A stretch of DNA of 64,000 nucleotides from Laspinema palackyanum D2c (GCF_025370875.1 NZ_JAMXFD010000028.1:29423-93422), one strand, 5' to 3'; counted from the first letter of the stretch, positions 28,639 through 38,234 are shown. The notes: generated by a model from the sequence alone, not told the origin. Numbers and translations are program-made.

Positions 28639-29709
28639 ATGACTCAACCCCTAACGTCCCAAGCTGTCTTAGAAGTCTTGCAACCCGTGCAAGACCCCGA
28701 ACTCCAAAAGAGCTTGGTAGACCTGAACATGATTCGCAACGTCAAAATTGACCAAGGCAACGTCAGCTTTACCTTAGTCCTGACCACCCCCGCCTGTCCC
28801 TTGCGAGAATTTATCGTCGAAGACTGCCAAAAAGCCGTCCGCACCTTACCCGGAGTCGAAGAAGTCAGCATCGAAGTTACCGCTGAAACTCCGCAACAGA
28901 AATCCCTCCCCGATCGCCAAGGCATCGCCGGAGTTAAAAATATCCTCGCCATCTCCAGTGGCAAAGGCGGCGTCGGCAAAAGCACGATCGCCGTTAACGT
29001 TGCCGTTTCCCTCGCCCAATCCGGGGCCAAAGTCGGACTCCTCGATGCCGATATCTATGGTCCCAACGACCCCACCATGCTCGGACTCGGCGATGCTCAA
29101 GTCATGGTCCGCCAAGGTCCCCAAGGAGATGTCCTCGAACCAGCCTTTAATCACGGCGTGAAATTAGTCTCAATGGCCTTTTTAATCGACAAGGACCAAC
29201 CCGTCGTCTGGCGCGGTCCCATGTTAAACGGCGTGATTCGGCAGTTTCTCTATCAAGTTGATTGGGGAGAACTCGACTACCTGATCGTAGATATGCCTCC
29301 CGGAACCGGCGATGCCCAACTAACAATGGCTCAATCCGTCCCAATGGCAGGAGTCGTGATTGTCACCACCCCCCAAACCGTCGCCTTGTTGGATTCCCGG
29401 AAAGGGTTAAAAATGTTCCAACAATTAAACGTGCCGGTCCTAGGAATTGTCGAAAATATGAGCTATTTCATCCCGCCCGATATGCCCGACAAAAAATACG
29501 ATATCTTTGGCTCGGGAGGGGGACAAAAAACCGCCGATGAACTGGGGGTTCCCTTATTAGGGTGCGTCCCCTTAGAAATTCCCCTGCGCGAGGGCGGGGA
29601 TAACGGCGTCCCGATCGCCATTTCTGCCCCAGATTCCCCCTCCGCCAAAGCTCTGAGGGAAATTGCCAACCGAATTGCCGGTAAAGTGTCTGTCGTAGCC
29701 CTAGCCTAA
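28639..29709 (+). CDS. mrp: Mrp/ApbC-family P-loop ATPase (iron-sulfur carrier)
   Basis: Carrier that delivers Fe-S clusters to apoproteins, 356 aa. An N-terminal MIP18/FeS-assembly domain (residues 1-85, PVQDPELQKSLVDLNMI, with one Cys in TTPACPLREF) precedes the ParA-like ATPase. The deviant Walker A is SGKGGVGKST at 107-116, followed by LLDADIYGPNDPTMLG and YLIVDMPPGTGDAQL. The C-terminal CxxC found in E. coli ApbC is replaced by FIPPDMPDKKYD, so cluster ligation, if any, must differ. ATG is preceded by GAGGAG. Confidence 0.93.
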   Translation: MTQPLTSQAVLEVLQPVQDPELQKSLVDLNMIRNVKIDQGNVSFTLVLTTPACPLREFIVEDCQKAVRTLPGVEEVSIEVTAETPQQKSLPDRQGIAGVKNILAISSGKGGVGKSTIAVNVAVSLAQSGAKVGLLDADIYGPNDPTMLGLGDAQVMVRQGPQGDVLEPAFNHGVKLVSMAFLIDKDQPVVWRGPMLNGVIRQFLYQVDWGELDYLIVDMPPGTGDAQLTMAQSVPMAGVVIVTTPQTVALLDSRKGLKMFQQLNVPVLGIVENMSYFIPPDMPDKKYDIFGSGGGQKTADELGVPLLGCVPLEIPLREGGDNGVPIAISAPDSPSAKALREIANRIAGKVSVVALA

Positions 29710-29761
29710 GCGTAGATAGAACAAACCAACCCCATCTCCCCTGTTGTTGGTCTTATTTCAC

Positions 29762-29913
29762 TGGTCTGATGTCTGATGTCTTATGTCAGTGGTCATCATA
29801 GGGATAGATGGGAGAGGAAACGACTTCAGTCGTTACGACACCAAACATCTCCCCCATCTCCCCCATCTCCCCCATCCGCCCCATCAACCAATGACATAAG
29901 ACATAAGACATAA
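29762..29913. repeat. Heptamer and nonamer tandem repeats before rodA
   Basis: TGATGTC, TGATGTC, TTATGTC lie at 29767-29787; ATCTCCCCC is repeated three times at 29847-29873 with a fourth degenerate unit; GACATAA is repeated three times at 29893-29913. The first and last sets are near-complements of each other. They match the short tandemly repeated (STRR) type known from filamentous cyanobacteria. Confidence 0.7.
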
Positions 29914-29943
29914 AACCCACCTCCCCCATTACCCCCTTGAAAT

Positions 29944-31203
29944 ATGTTTCAAAAGTCCGTAAGTCGATCGCGTTGGAGAGCCTGGGTACAACCCTGGCTA
30001 GAGTTTGACGGGCCCTTATTGATCTTGCCGGTCGCCTTAACTATATTTGGCGGGATTATGATCCGCAGTACCGAACTCCACCTCGGGTGGACCGACTGGT
30101 GGCAACACTGGTTGGTGGGAGGAATTGGACTGCTTTTGGCTGTGAGTTTAGCGCGATGGCCCTACGATAGCCTGATTCAATTAAAGTGGGTGATTTATGG
30201 TGTGACCAATATATCCCTACTAGCGGTTATGTTTATTGGGACCACTGCTCTGGGTGCACAGCGTTGGATTACCATCGGTGGATTTAACATTCAACCGTCA
30301 GAATTTGCCAAAATAGGGATGATTATTACCCTAGCGGCACTCTTGCATGAACGGCCCCCCGATACTCTGGGTTCTATGTTCAAAACCCTAGCAATTACTG
30401 CGGTACCTTGGGGCTTAGTCTTCATCCAACCCGATTTAGGGACCTCCCTAGTCTTTGGAGTGATTACCCTGGGAATGCTGTATTGGGGCAACACCAATCC
30501 GGGTTGGATCATCCTCATGATATCCCCCCTCGTAGCCACGTTTCTGTTTAGCCTTTATTTACCAGGATGGTTTGCTTGGACTGGCTTAATGGCTTTAATT
30601 GGCTGGCGTACCTTACCCTGGCCTTTTTTAGGGGCGTTGGGAACGGTGGTGATGAACCTGATTGTGGGTCGAATCGGGAGCCTATTATGGAACATCCTCA
30701 AAGATTATCAAAAAGAACGATTGACCACCTTCCTCACCCCGGAAAAAGACCCCCTCGGGGCTGGATATCACCTGATCCAATCTCGGATCGCCATTGGATC
30801 TGGGGGACTGCATGGGCGGGGACTTTATAATGGAACCCAAACCCAGCTTAACTTTATCCCGGAACAACATACTGACTTCATCTTCTCCGCCATTGGCGAA
30901 GAATTTGGATTTATCGGGTCGATGGTGATCCTCCTGTCCTTTTGGTTCATTTGCCTGCGCCTAGTCTTGGTTGCCCAAAATGCGAAAGATACCTTTGGCG
31001 GATTGTTGGCGATCGGGGTTTTATCGATGATTGTGTTTCAGGTGGTGGTGAATATTGGCATGACCATTGGACTCGCGCCGGTGACGGGGATTCCCCTCCC
31101 TTGGCTGAGTTACGGTCGCTCCGCCTTGCTGACCAATTTTATTGCCCTGGGTTTGGTTGAATCTGTCGCCTATCATCGGGAAAAAACGAAGAAAAAGTTT
31201 TAG
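29944..31203 (+). CDS. rodA: Rod shape-determining protein RodA (SEDS glycosyltransferase)
   Basis: Polymerises lipid II during side-wall elongation together with a class B PBP. The 419-aa protein has about ten membrane segments. SEDS motifs are visible: GAQRWITIGGFNIQPSEFAKI, QPDLGTSLV, RIAIGSGGLHGRGLYNGTQ and GLAPVTGIPLPWLSYG. The cytoplasmic N-terminus is short. It has its own repeat-filled upstream spacer and no mreBCD genes beside it. Confidence 0.94.
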   Translation: MFQKSVSRSRWRAWVQPWLEFDGPLLILPVALTIFGGIMIRSTELHLGWTDWWQHWLVGGIGLLLAVSLARWPYDSLIQLKWVIYGVTNISLLAVMFIGTTALGAQRWITIGGFNIQPSEFAKIGMIITLAALLHERPPDTLGSMFKTLAITAVPWGLVFIQPDLGTSLVFGVITLGMLYWGNTNPGWIILMISPLVATFLFSLYLPGWFAWTGLMALIGWRTLPWPFLGALGTVVMNLIVGRIGSLLWNILKDYQKERLTTFLTPEKDPLGAGYHLIQSRIAIGSGGLHGRGLYNGTQTQLNFIPEQHTDFIFSAIGEEFGFIGSMVILLSFWFICLRLVLVAQNAKDTFGGLLAIGVLSMIVFQVVVNIGMTIGLAPVTGIPLPWLSYGRSALLTNFIALGLVESVAYHREKTKKKF

Positions 31204-31325
31204 GATCCGGTGATTTTGGCGAACCCTTGACGAATGACTCCAAAACCATTCACCATAACGGATGAGGACTCAGTTTCCCTGAGTCGTCAGCAGAATCCCT
31301 TAACTCTAAGCATCTGGAAAACATT

Positions 31326-31523
31326 ATGATTTTGCCTGGATCGGCTGTTCGTGTTAAAAATCCCGATGATACTTACTACGACTTTCAAGGACAAGTGCAA
31401 CGCCTCACCGATGGTAGGGCGGCTGTCCTGTTTGAAGGTGGAAATTGGGATAAATTAGTCACCTTTCGCCTCTCGGAACTTGAACCTGTAGATGCCACTG
31501 CAGGGCGCAAAAAAAGCAAATAG
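31326..31523 (+). CDS. ndhS: NAD(P)H-quinone oxidoreductase subunit S
   Basis: Ferredoxin-docking accessory subunit of photosynthetic NDH-1, 65 aa, with an SH3-like fold. [40 protein letters not shown] and [14 protein letters not shown] are the family pattern. The tail is basic (GRKKSK). A T-rich terminator follows at 31543. It is a second OPS-NDH gene in the window, far from ndhN. Confidence 0.92.
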   Translation: MILPGSAVRVKNPDDTYYDFQGQVQRLTDGRAAVLFEGGNWDKLVTFRLSELEPVDATAGRKKSK

Positions 31524-31542
31524 TTGACGCTAAATCATCGTT

Positions 31543-31586
31543 CAGGGTTGATGAGATTTGACTCTTCAACCCTGTATTTTTTCTCC
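31543..31586 (+). terminator. Intrinsic terminator after ndhS
   Basis: CAGGGTTGA and TTCAACCCTG pair around a short loop, then TATTTTTTCT. It starts 20 bases after the ndhS stop. Confidence 0.8.
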
Positions 31587-31616
31587 CATTAAAGATATTT
31601 TAAACTTTAAGTAATT

Positions 31617-32285
31617 ATGCGTCTACCTTTACCGCAATTTGCCCATGAACATCGTCACCCGGACCATATTGCTGAGGTGATTGAAACGGCAACAACGGAA
31701 TTTTTAGCCCAATGTTTAGACCCAGAAGAGTTAAATTTTCCTTTAATGCCGCCCTTTGGTAGCTGGGTGAAATCTTTGGATGAAGAGTCAGGAAATCAGA
31801 TTTATGGGGTGGTTTATTTTGCCACGACCAGTCCAATTGATTCGGTACATCGGGCTAGGGCGCTGGGTTTGTCTTTAGAAGGTTTAAGGGAACAGCAACC
31901 CCAGATTTTTGCCATGCTTAAAACCGAGTTTCGGGCTGCGATCGCCGGGTTTTGTCCCCACATTGACAACCCAAATGGATCACGCCGTCCCACAGGAGTT
32001 GTCTATCAATATATTCCCCCCCGTCCCCCGCAAATTCACCAAGCCGTCTATCGCTGTCAACCCTCAGAAATTGTTCACTTTACCCAACAATTTGATTTTC
32101 TCCGCACCCTCTTACAAGTTCCCGGTGCACCCGTAGACGCCCTGACTGCCGCAGCCATTCGCGAGGTGTATCAATTACGCGGTGCCGATCGCGATTGGTT
32201 AGTCCAAGCCGGACGCACTCTGAGCGTTTTACTCAAGGATGATTACGATCGCCTCCGCCTAATTTTAAGTCAAATTCATCCCTAG
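31617..32285 (+). CDS. Conserved cyanobacterial protein with possible HAS-barrel domain
   Basis: A 222-aa soluble protein without catalytic motifs that I can name. The N-terminal half (HIAEVIETATTEFLAQCLDP, then FGSWVKSLDEESGNQIYGVVYFATT) resembles the HAS barrel, a small beta-barrel best known at the N-terminus of HerA-type ATPases. The C-terminal half is helical (REVYQLRGADRDWLVQAGRT). It is conserved in cyanobacteria as I remember them; function unknown. Confidence 0.6.
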   Translation: MRLPLPQFAHEHRHPDHIAEVIETATTEFLAQCLDPEELNFPLMPPFGSWVKSLDEESGNQIYGVVYFATTSPIDSVHRARALGLSLEGLREQQPQIFAMLKTEFRAAIAGFCPHIDNPNGSRRPTGVVYQYIPPRPPQIHQAVYRCQPSEIVHFTQQFDFLRTLLQVPGAPVDALTAAAIREVYQLRGADRDWLVQAGRTLSVLLKDDYDRLRLILSQIHP

Positions 32286-32314
32286 ATAAATTTCCAGGAT
32301 GGGTGAGTTTGTAA

Positions 32315-32332
32315 CGCACCCTGAAGGGTGCG
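32315..32332. terminator. Stem-loop after the HAS-barrel-like gene
   Basis: Perfect CGCACCCT/AGGGTGCG stem with a two-base loop, 30 bases beyond the stop. It shares the CACCCT...AGGGTG core with the hairpin at 24939. No clear T-run. Confidence 0.5.
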
Positions 32333-32463
32333 GGTATTTGGATTAAAACTTCGTTACATTTTGTTACAAATTGGTTAAAATCGAGAAGCAGACTCCTCTT
32401 GCGGTTAATGGCGAGAGTCGCACTGCGCCTTCTCAACAAACCTCTCGATAGTTAAACCGATTT

Positions 32464-33588
32464 ATGTTTTATCCCGACTACGATCCGCCCTTGTTCTTAA
32501 AAAATGGGCTGGCCATGACCCTGCATACTGCCTTAGTCGCAAGTCGAGAGTGGGAACAGGCGATCGCCGACCCCGAACCCCCCTATCAGGAAACCCACTT
32601 TACTGGCGCAGGAGGAGTCCCCATTTATGGCTGGGTGGCCATTCCCGATCGCCCTCGCGGAACCATTGTTGCCACCTATGGCATCACGGGAGAACTTCCC
32701 CAACAGTGGTTTCTGAGAGTTCTGGGACGGAAAGCCTTTGCCCGAGGTTATGCAGTCGTCTTCTTTGACTGGCGTGCTCATGGCAAAACCGCTGAATTAT
32801 CTCCCACCCTGACTTCCGATGGACTGTATGAGGGGGAAGATTTTGTCAGGATTGCGGCAAAAGCTAAATCAATGGGATGTCCAGGACCTTTCTGGTTTCT
32901 CGGATATTCCCTCGGGGGACAATTGGCGCTATGGGGAGTCAAAGCGGCCCAGTCGATCGCCGATTGGGGAAAAGATTTAGATTTGGACCCCTCGGAACTA
33001 GGGGGTGGGGCGGTGATTTGTCCAAACCTGGATTCTAATCGGTCCCTGTCTTATTTAGTGAAACAACCCTTTGGGAAGTATTTGGAGAAGGCGATCGCCA
33101 AGGAGTTGAAGAAACTCGCCTGGAAACTGCATCAGAGGCATCCGAATGACATTGACCCCGAGGCGATCGCCCGCGCTAATAGCATTTGGGGATTTGACCA
33201 TGAATTGGTGATTTCCCGCCTCGGGTTTGCCTCAGTCGAGGAGTATTACGCCGCCAGCAGTCCCCTGGGAATTCTGCCGGAGTTCACCAAACCCACCTTG
33301 ATTTTGTATGCGGCAGATGACCCGATGTTTCATCCGGCGATTGTGCCCGAGTTAAAGGAAATTTGCGACAGTAACTCGGCGATCGAGCTTTTGCTAACTC
33401 GGTATGGGGGTCATGTGGGCTATGTCAGTAATTTAGCTACCCAGAAAAAAGCCGGAGATAGCGATCGCTGGTGGGGGTGGAATCGCGTCTTAGACTGGTG
33501 CGATCGCCAAGGGGAGGGATGCGCTGAGACAATCACTCAGGGGCGATCGGCCCTCAACCCGAGTTTATCCGGGGTTACCAAGGGTTAG
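32464..33588 (+). CDS. Alpha/beta hydrolase
   Basis: A 374-aa serine hydrolase of the alpha/beta fold. The nucleophile elbow is FLGYSLGGQLALWG; the acid and base are likely in LYAADDPMFHP and TRYGGHVGYV, giving a complete Ser-Asp-His triad. VVFFDWRAHGKT is the strand-loop before the nucleophile. No signal peptide. Its architecture (YheT/EstA-like) gives no specific substrate. The first Met may be either residue 1 or residue 18 (MTLHTALVAS). Confidence 0.8.
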   Translation: MFYPDYDPPLFLKNGLAMTLHTALVASREWEQAIADPEPPYQETHFTGAGGVPIYGWVAIPDRPRGTIVATYGITGELPQQWFLRVLGRKAFARGYAVVFFDWRAHGKTAELSPTLTSDGLYEGEDFVRIAAKAKSMGCPGPFWFLGYSLGGQLALWGVKAAQSIADWGKDLDLDPSELGGGAVICPNLDSNRSLSYLVKQPFGKYLEKAIAKELKKLAWKLHQRHPNDIDPEAIARANSIWGFDHELVISRLGFASVEEYYAASSPLGILPEFTKPTLILYAADDPMFHPAIVPELKEICDSNSAIELLLTRYGGHVGYVSNLATQKKAGDSDRWWGWNRVLDWCDRQGEGCAETITQGRSALNPSLSGVTKG

Positions 33589-33614
33589 GGCGTCGGTCCC
33601 CTCTTCAAAATAAG

Positions 33615-33690
33615 GGACAAGAAACCCGGTTTCTGGCGCAGATTTGGTCCGAATGGGGATAAATTTTCTACAGAAACCGGGTTTCCAACC
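33615..33690 (-). repeat. 75-bp dispersed inverted-repeat element, copy 3
   Basis: Inverted relative to the copies at 15672 and 24741: reads GGACAAGAAACCCGGTTT on the left and AAACCGGGTTTCCAACC on the right, 76 bp. It lies between the convergent hydrolase and YbjN-like genes, so its hairpin could also stop both transcripts. Confidence 0.75.
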
Positions 33691-33707
33691 GCTAGGGAAC
33701 TGATGCC

Positions 33708-34163
33708 CTAGTTAGAGTTACCGCAGATGCGATCGAGGGCACGTTTGCCGCCCCATCGTTCTACCAATTGGTCATCGTACTCGTCGGAGACTTCCAAAAC
33801 TGCATTCACCGAGGATTCCAGTTCTTTTTTATCGCAAGTGGATCCCACAATACTATGCTCAAACAGGATATCACCCTTCCCATCGATGCCAAAAGCCCCG
33901 AAAATCATATTGCTATTCTGTTCTAGGAGAAAGCGCATCAGATCCGCAGTCAGTTCCGCCTCCGTCACCACATAGGCGCGGGTATTGATTACGGAGTCCT
34001 CTTCTCCCCAGGGTAAAATCAGGACTTCCACCAGGGCGGAACCCATAAATAGCCCCAATCCGGGGATATCTTGGCGAGCACAGGGAAATTTGCCAAACAA
34101 TTCTTGCATCCAGAGGGCGACTTTGTGATAACAGGCTTCTTGTGCTGAGGTTTGAAATTGCAT
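33708..34163 (-). CDS. YbjN-like / CesT-fold protein
   Basis: A 151-aa acidic protein with the alternating strand-helix layout of the YbjN/type III secretion chaperone-like fold (RAYVVTEAELTADLMRFLLEQN, then GDILFEHSIVGS). There is no type III system in the window, and cyanobacterial members are generally of unknown role. Divergent from the small gene at 34454. Confidence 0.6.
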   Translation of the reverse strand: MQFQTSAQEACYHKVALWMQELFGKFPCARQDIPGLGLFMGSALVEVLILPWGEEDSVINTRAYVVTEAELTADLMRFLLEQNSNMIFGAFGIDGKGDILFEHSIVGSTCDKKELESSVNAVLEVSDEYDDQLVERWGGKRALDRICGNSN

Positions 34164-34453
34164 TTGGATTCTCCTTCTTAGTTAGAGTCGCTATTGAGTG
34201 CTTTGTCTTATCTTCCCAGGTTGGGTGACTCAGTTTTTAGGATGAAGCCACCTTTAATGATGGAATAACTGGAGTATCGGGGTGAAAAACAGCGGATGCG
34301 ATCGCAATCACAGGAGTAGGGTAAAGTATTTCACTTGGGTTGGAGGATGGCGATCGCACAGGACCGTTCAAAATCCGCTGATAATACAACAAGTCAACCG
34401 GGAAATCACTGAATCTCCCTACTTTAATTCAAGTTTTCATCGAGGCTTTAACC

Positions 34454-34714
34454 ATGAGTACATTTGCTCCCACCCACAAACTGATTGCCCCTGCTGGAGA
34501 AGAAACCCCTGTGATGCTTTTTTCCCAGAGTGAAAGCCACAAATACCAGGTGATGAGCGAAATTGAGTATCTCGAAGGCAGCGAAGCGATCTATGAGTGG
34601 CACCCCTCCCAGGGGGTGACGTACCGAGGATTTGTACTCAATGGTTTAAAAATTCTGCCCTTAGAAGTCAGTCAAGGGTGGCAATATTCTGAGGCGAACT
34701 CGGCGGCGAAATAG
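34454..34714 (+). CDS. Conserved hypothetical protein, 86 aa
   Basis: A small soluble protein (MSTFAPTHKLIAPAGEETPV, then YEWHPSQGVTYRGFVLNGLK). I do not recognise a named domain. Codon use looks normal for the genome, and a clear terminator at 34771 follows. A strand-rich single domain is likely. Confidence 0.65.
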   Translation: MSTFAPTHKLIAPAGEETPVMLFSQSESHKYQVMSEIEYLEGSEAIYEWHPSQGVTYRGFVLNGLKILPLEVSQGWQYSEANSAAK

Positions 34715-34770
34715 GGGGAAGGGGGTGGCAAGTTTAGAAGAGATTGGGCGATCTATGATTCCAATAAAAT

Positions 34771-34790
34771 AGCCCGCTTAAAGGCGGGCT
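34771..34790. terminator. Intrinsic terminator
   Basis: AGCCCGC-TTAAAG-GCGGGCT hairpin followed by TTTG, 57 bases after the 86-aa gene and 48 bases beyond the end of the convergent WecG-type gene. It can serve both strands. Confidence 0.75.
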
Positions 34791-34838
34791 TTGTTCCGTT
34801 AACAGCAGATTGAAACCTGCCATCACCTCATTCATGGC

Positions 34839-35654
34839 TTACCCATAAGACTCTTCCGGTTCCATTCCCGTTGGTTTCAAAACCGGCTGCTTAGAAATGG
34901 ATAACATTTGTAAAAAGGTAAAGGTCAAATACATCGGATTCAGTAACAAATAGCGCTTCCACAACCGTCCCGGTTCCTGAATCAATCGGTAGAACCATTC
35001 CAGTCCCCGTTTCTGCATCCAAGGCGGTGCCTGAGATACGGTCCCCGCATGAAAATCAAACGCGGCACCGACTGCCATCAAGGGCATGGATAAATGATTG
35101 TGATACTCATAAACCCAAACTTCTTGACGAGGACAACCTAACCCGACAAAGGTAATGGTTGCACCGCTATTGTTGATCCGATTAACCACTTCCTCCTTTT
35201 CTTCGGGAGTTAAGCGGCGAAATTTAGAGGGTTCTGCACCTACAACTTTTAACCCGGGAAACTTAATCGGTAATTTCTCCAATAAGAGGTCCAAGGTTTC
35301 CTGTTTGCTGCCGTAAAAATACACCGGCAATCCTTCCATTGCAGCCGCTTCTAGGACCTTTAAAGTTAAGGTGGGACCATAGACGCGATCGGGTAGCTTA
35401 ATCCCATGAATCCAGTTAAGCGCCCACCGAACTGGCTGTCCATCGGGGGTTACCAAGTCAAATGCATTTAAGCGGCGACGATGAACGGGATCTGAAAAAC
35501 CTGTCATCACCCCATGAACCGCCAAAGCAGTCATTGCTAGAGGCGATCGCGCCTTCGCTGCATTAATAATCGCTTCCACCCCATATTCATAATCAATAGC
35601 CGATATTTCAACCCCGAGTACCGGGTATTTCCCTCGATTAATCACCCCAATCAC
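34839..35654 (-). CDS. WecG/TagA/CpsF-family glycosyltransferase (GT26)
   Basis: Transfers a second sugar (ManNAc-type in WecG/TagA) to an undecaprenyl-linked sugar at the inner membrane face. The 271-aa protein shows the family layout: VTPDGQPVRWALNWIHG, VYFYGSKQETLDLLLEKL, TFVGLGCPRQEVWVYEY and APPWMQKRGLEWFYRLIQEP. It is the left border of the exopolysaccharide island. Substrate is not deducible. Confidence 0.88.
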   Translation of the reverse strand: MIGVINRGKYPVLGVEISAIDYEYGVEAIINAAKARSPLAMTALAVHGVMTGFSDPVHRRRLNAFDLVTPDGQPVRWALNWIHGIKLPDRVYGPTLTLKVLEAAAMEGLPVYFYGSKQETLDLLLEKLPIKFPGLKVVGAEPSKFRRLTPEEKEEVVNRINNSGATITFVGLGCPRQEVWVYEYHNHLSMPLMAVGAAFDFHAGTVSQAPPWMQKRGLEWFYRLIQEPGRLWKRYLLLNPMYLTFTFLQMLSISKQPVLKPTGMEPEESYG

Positions 35655-35782
35655 CTCATAGTAAGAAATCGGTAAGTTTTAATCCCTAGCAATTAGCGCG
35701 GAGGCTAATTGCTAATTTTTTTAGTAGAAGACCCTGAAAAGATTTTCTCAGATTTTAACGCTTCAGTCCCAATAATCCCAGA

Positions 35783-36853
35783 CTAACCCTGCCAACGAGA
35801 CTGGTTAAAGTCGTAGATTTCTTGAAAAATATCTCTGACACTAGGATAGCTTAATTTCCACTCGGGATAGTGGGATTTGAACTTACTTAAATCGCTGATA
35901 TACCAGATATGATCCCCCATGCGGTTGGTCTCAGTGTAGCTGGTTTCCATCTTCTTGCCGGTAATCTCCTCACACATTTGGATCCCTTCCATAACCGAGG
36001 TATTACTCTCGCGACCCCCACCCAAGTTGTACACTTCAGCAGTCCGAGGTTTTTTGAAAAAGGTGTCCATCGCCAGGATGACATCAGTACAGTGGATGAC
36101 ATCGCGGACTTGTTTGCCTTTATAGCCGATCACGGTGTAAGGCGTCCCTGTCATGGCGCATCTCATCAAATAAGAGGGGAACCCATGCAATTGAGCCCCA
36201 GAATGTTGGGGTCCACTGAGGACTCCACCCCGAAACACCGCACTTTTAATATTAAAATAGCGCCCATACTCTTGGACCAACAGATCTCCGGCAGCTTTCG
36301 AGGCCCCAAACAGAGAATGCATACTTTGGTCAATGCTCATGTCTTCGGGGATCCCGTTTTGGTAGGGGTGAGAGGGGTCCAGTTCCCAGCGAGTTTCTTG
36401 TTCAACCAGGGGTAAAGTATTGGGGCGATCGCCATACACCTTATTGGTGGAACAATGGGCAAACACCGCCTCGGGACAAAACTGCCGGGTTGCCTCTAGC
36501 AAAACCAGGGTTCCATTGGCATTAATCGAGAAATCCGTAAAAGGTTCCTTCGCCGCCCAATCATGGGAGGGTTGCGCTGCCGTATGGACAATCAGGGCGA
36601 TATCTGATTTGTACTTAGAAAAAATCCCATTAATGGCTTCGGGATTGCGGATATCAACTTCGTTATGTTCGTACTGAGCCCCGAGTTCTTTGCTGATTCG
36701 TTCTCGGTTCCAACTGGTAGAGGCTTCCTGTCCAAAGAAGTATTGACGCATATCATTGTCAATCCCGATGACTTTGTAACCGGCTTTTCCATAAAACAGG
36801 GCAGCCTCGGAACCAATCAATCCGCCGGATCCTGTTACGATAACTACAGACAT
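35783..36853 (-). CDS. NAD-dependent epimerase/dehydratase, CDP-paratose-epimerase-like
   Basis: A 356-aa extended short-chain dehydrogenase. The Rossmann motif [20 protein letters not shown] is at the N-terminus, and [20 protein letters not shown] resembles CDP-paratose/tyvelose 2-epimerases. The active-site motif is [11 protein letters not shown], so Phe stands where the YxxxK tyrosine would be; from memory related sequences share this. Probably makes a nucleotide sugar for the polymer. Exact substrate unknown. Confidence 0.82.
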   Translation of the reverse strand: MSVVIVTGSGGLIGSEAALFYGKAGYKVIGIDNDMRQYFFGQEASTSWNRERISKELGAQYEHNEVDIRNPEAINGIFSKYKSDIALIVHTAAQPSHDWAAKEPFTDFSINANGTLVLLEATRQFCPEAVFAHCSTNKVYGDRPNTLPLVEQETRWELDPSHPYQNGIPEDMSIDQSMHSLFGASKAAGDLLVQEYGRYFNIKSAVFRGGVLSGPQHSGAQLHGFPSYLMRCAMTGTPYTVIGYKGKQVRDVIHCTDVILAMDTFFKKPRTAEVYNLGGGRESNTSVMEGIQMCEEITGKKMETSYTETNRMGDHIWYISDLSKFKSHYPEWKLSYPSVRDIFQEIYDFNQSRWQG

Positions 36854-37019
36854 TCTGTTCTCCTGCTGTGTTGAGTTTTTAGGCGATCGGCCAGTGGTGT
36901 TGCTGGCGCTTATTCCACCCTAGATTATAGGGAGGTGCGGGATACTCGTCACCCGGTTACCCAGGGCTTCTTCTGCCTAATTTATTCTAGGGGCGATCGC
37001 TAATTTTCCAAGTCTAGGC

Positions 37020-38234
37020 TTAATTGCCACTCGAACGGTGCAAAACTTGAGTATAGACAGACTTGGTTTTTTCGGCTAATTTTTCCCAAGTGTAATGTTC
37101 CAAAACTTTCTGACATCCGGCTTCACCCATTTCAGTGCATAGGGATGGGTTGTTCAAGAGTTCTATAATTTTATCAGCAATTTGGCTGGGATTTTGTTCG
37201 ACTAAAAATCCATTAATTCCCTCATCAATGACATCCCGAATAGCAGGAATATTTCCCCCAATTACTGGTTTTTTCATCATCCATGCTTCCGTATAAACTC
37301 CCCCAAAACTTTCTTGCATAGAAGGGACACAAAGTAAATCGCAAGCCGCCAAAGCGTCGGTTTTTTCTTCTAAACTAACTTTGTCCAGTTCTAAAATGCG
37401 GTGATCGTTAACTTCTGCAAAGAATTTTTCCGAAAATTTAGTCTGGGGACCAATGGCAACAAAACGAGTTTCTGGAAATTTTTTCCAAACAGATTCAGCC
37501 GATTTAATAAAGGCTTCAATCCCTTTATACTCATACTTTTGCCCCAGGAATAAGAGGATAGGATGGGAACCGATGGAATATTTATTTCTGAAGCGATCAC
37601 CATCGCCATCGGATGCTAATAAAGGACCAATTCCCGTCACAAATATATTCTCTTCCTTTACTCCGAGTTCGATTAACGTTTGTTTTTCGACCTGAGTTAA
37701 AGCAATCACTGCATCCGCTTGCCGGTAAAGATTAATGTACTCTCGGTACAACCATCCCACCCAGCGAGGATGATGTAATGGGACGAATACAAAGGGAATA
37801 TTTAACTTTTGTGCCAGTTGCCAGGAGGCATAACTTAGCCCCTCTCTCCCCATCCTGACATTGTGAATAATTTCAGGTTTCTCGGCATACTGTTCGAGTT
37901 TAGGTAACAAAACCTTAGAAATTTTGGCAATGGCAGTTTTCTTAATCCCATAATACCCAGCTATATAAGGAATCAAGGACTTTCGTTCAGCCGGAGTCAA
38001 GGTAATTTGTTTAACATCTACCCCATCAATTTCATATTCCTTAACTTTTTCCGGCGCTTTTAAAGTTGTTCCTAATAACCAATCGGTTCGATTCTCGGTC
38101 CAGTGCGTAATGACTCGAACCTGATTGGTTTGAGCTAAAGTTGAAACAATTTTATGGGTATGAAGTTGAGCGCCGCCAATTGCTGGAGGATAGGCTGTAA
38201 TGGTGTACAGGAGTTTTAAAGAAGACTCGGGCAT
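37020..38234 (-). CDS. GT4-family glycosyltransferase
   Basis: A 404-aa GT-B fold retaining glycosyltransferase. The N-terminal donor-independent half opens LLYTITAYPPAIGGAQLHTH; the C-terminal half has PILLFLGQKYEYKGIEAFIK and the EX7E-region EAWMMKKPVIGGNIPAIRD. No membrane segment. It lies in the minus-strand group with the epimerase. Sugar donor unknown. Confidence 0.87.
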   Translation of the reverse strand: MPESSLKLLYTITAYPPAIGGAQLHTHKIVSTLAQTNQVRVITHWTENRTDWLLGTTLKAPEKVKEYEIDGVDVKQITLTPAERKSLIPYIAGYYGIKKTAIAKISKVLLPKLEQYAEKPEIIHNVRMGREGLSYASWQLAQKLNIPFVFVPLHHPRWVGWLYREYINLYRQADAVIALTQVEKQTLIELGVKEENIFVTGIGPLLASDGDGDRFRNKYSIGSHPILLFLGQKYEYKGIEAFIKSAESVWKKFPETRFVAIGPQTKFSEKFFAEVNDHRILELDKVSLEEKTDALAACDLLCVPSMQESFGGVYTEAWMMKKPVIGGNIPAIRDVIDEGINGFLVEQNPSQIADKIIELLNNPSLCTEMGEAGCQKVLEHYTWEKLAEKTKSVYTQVLHRSSGN

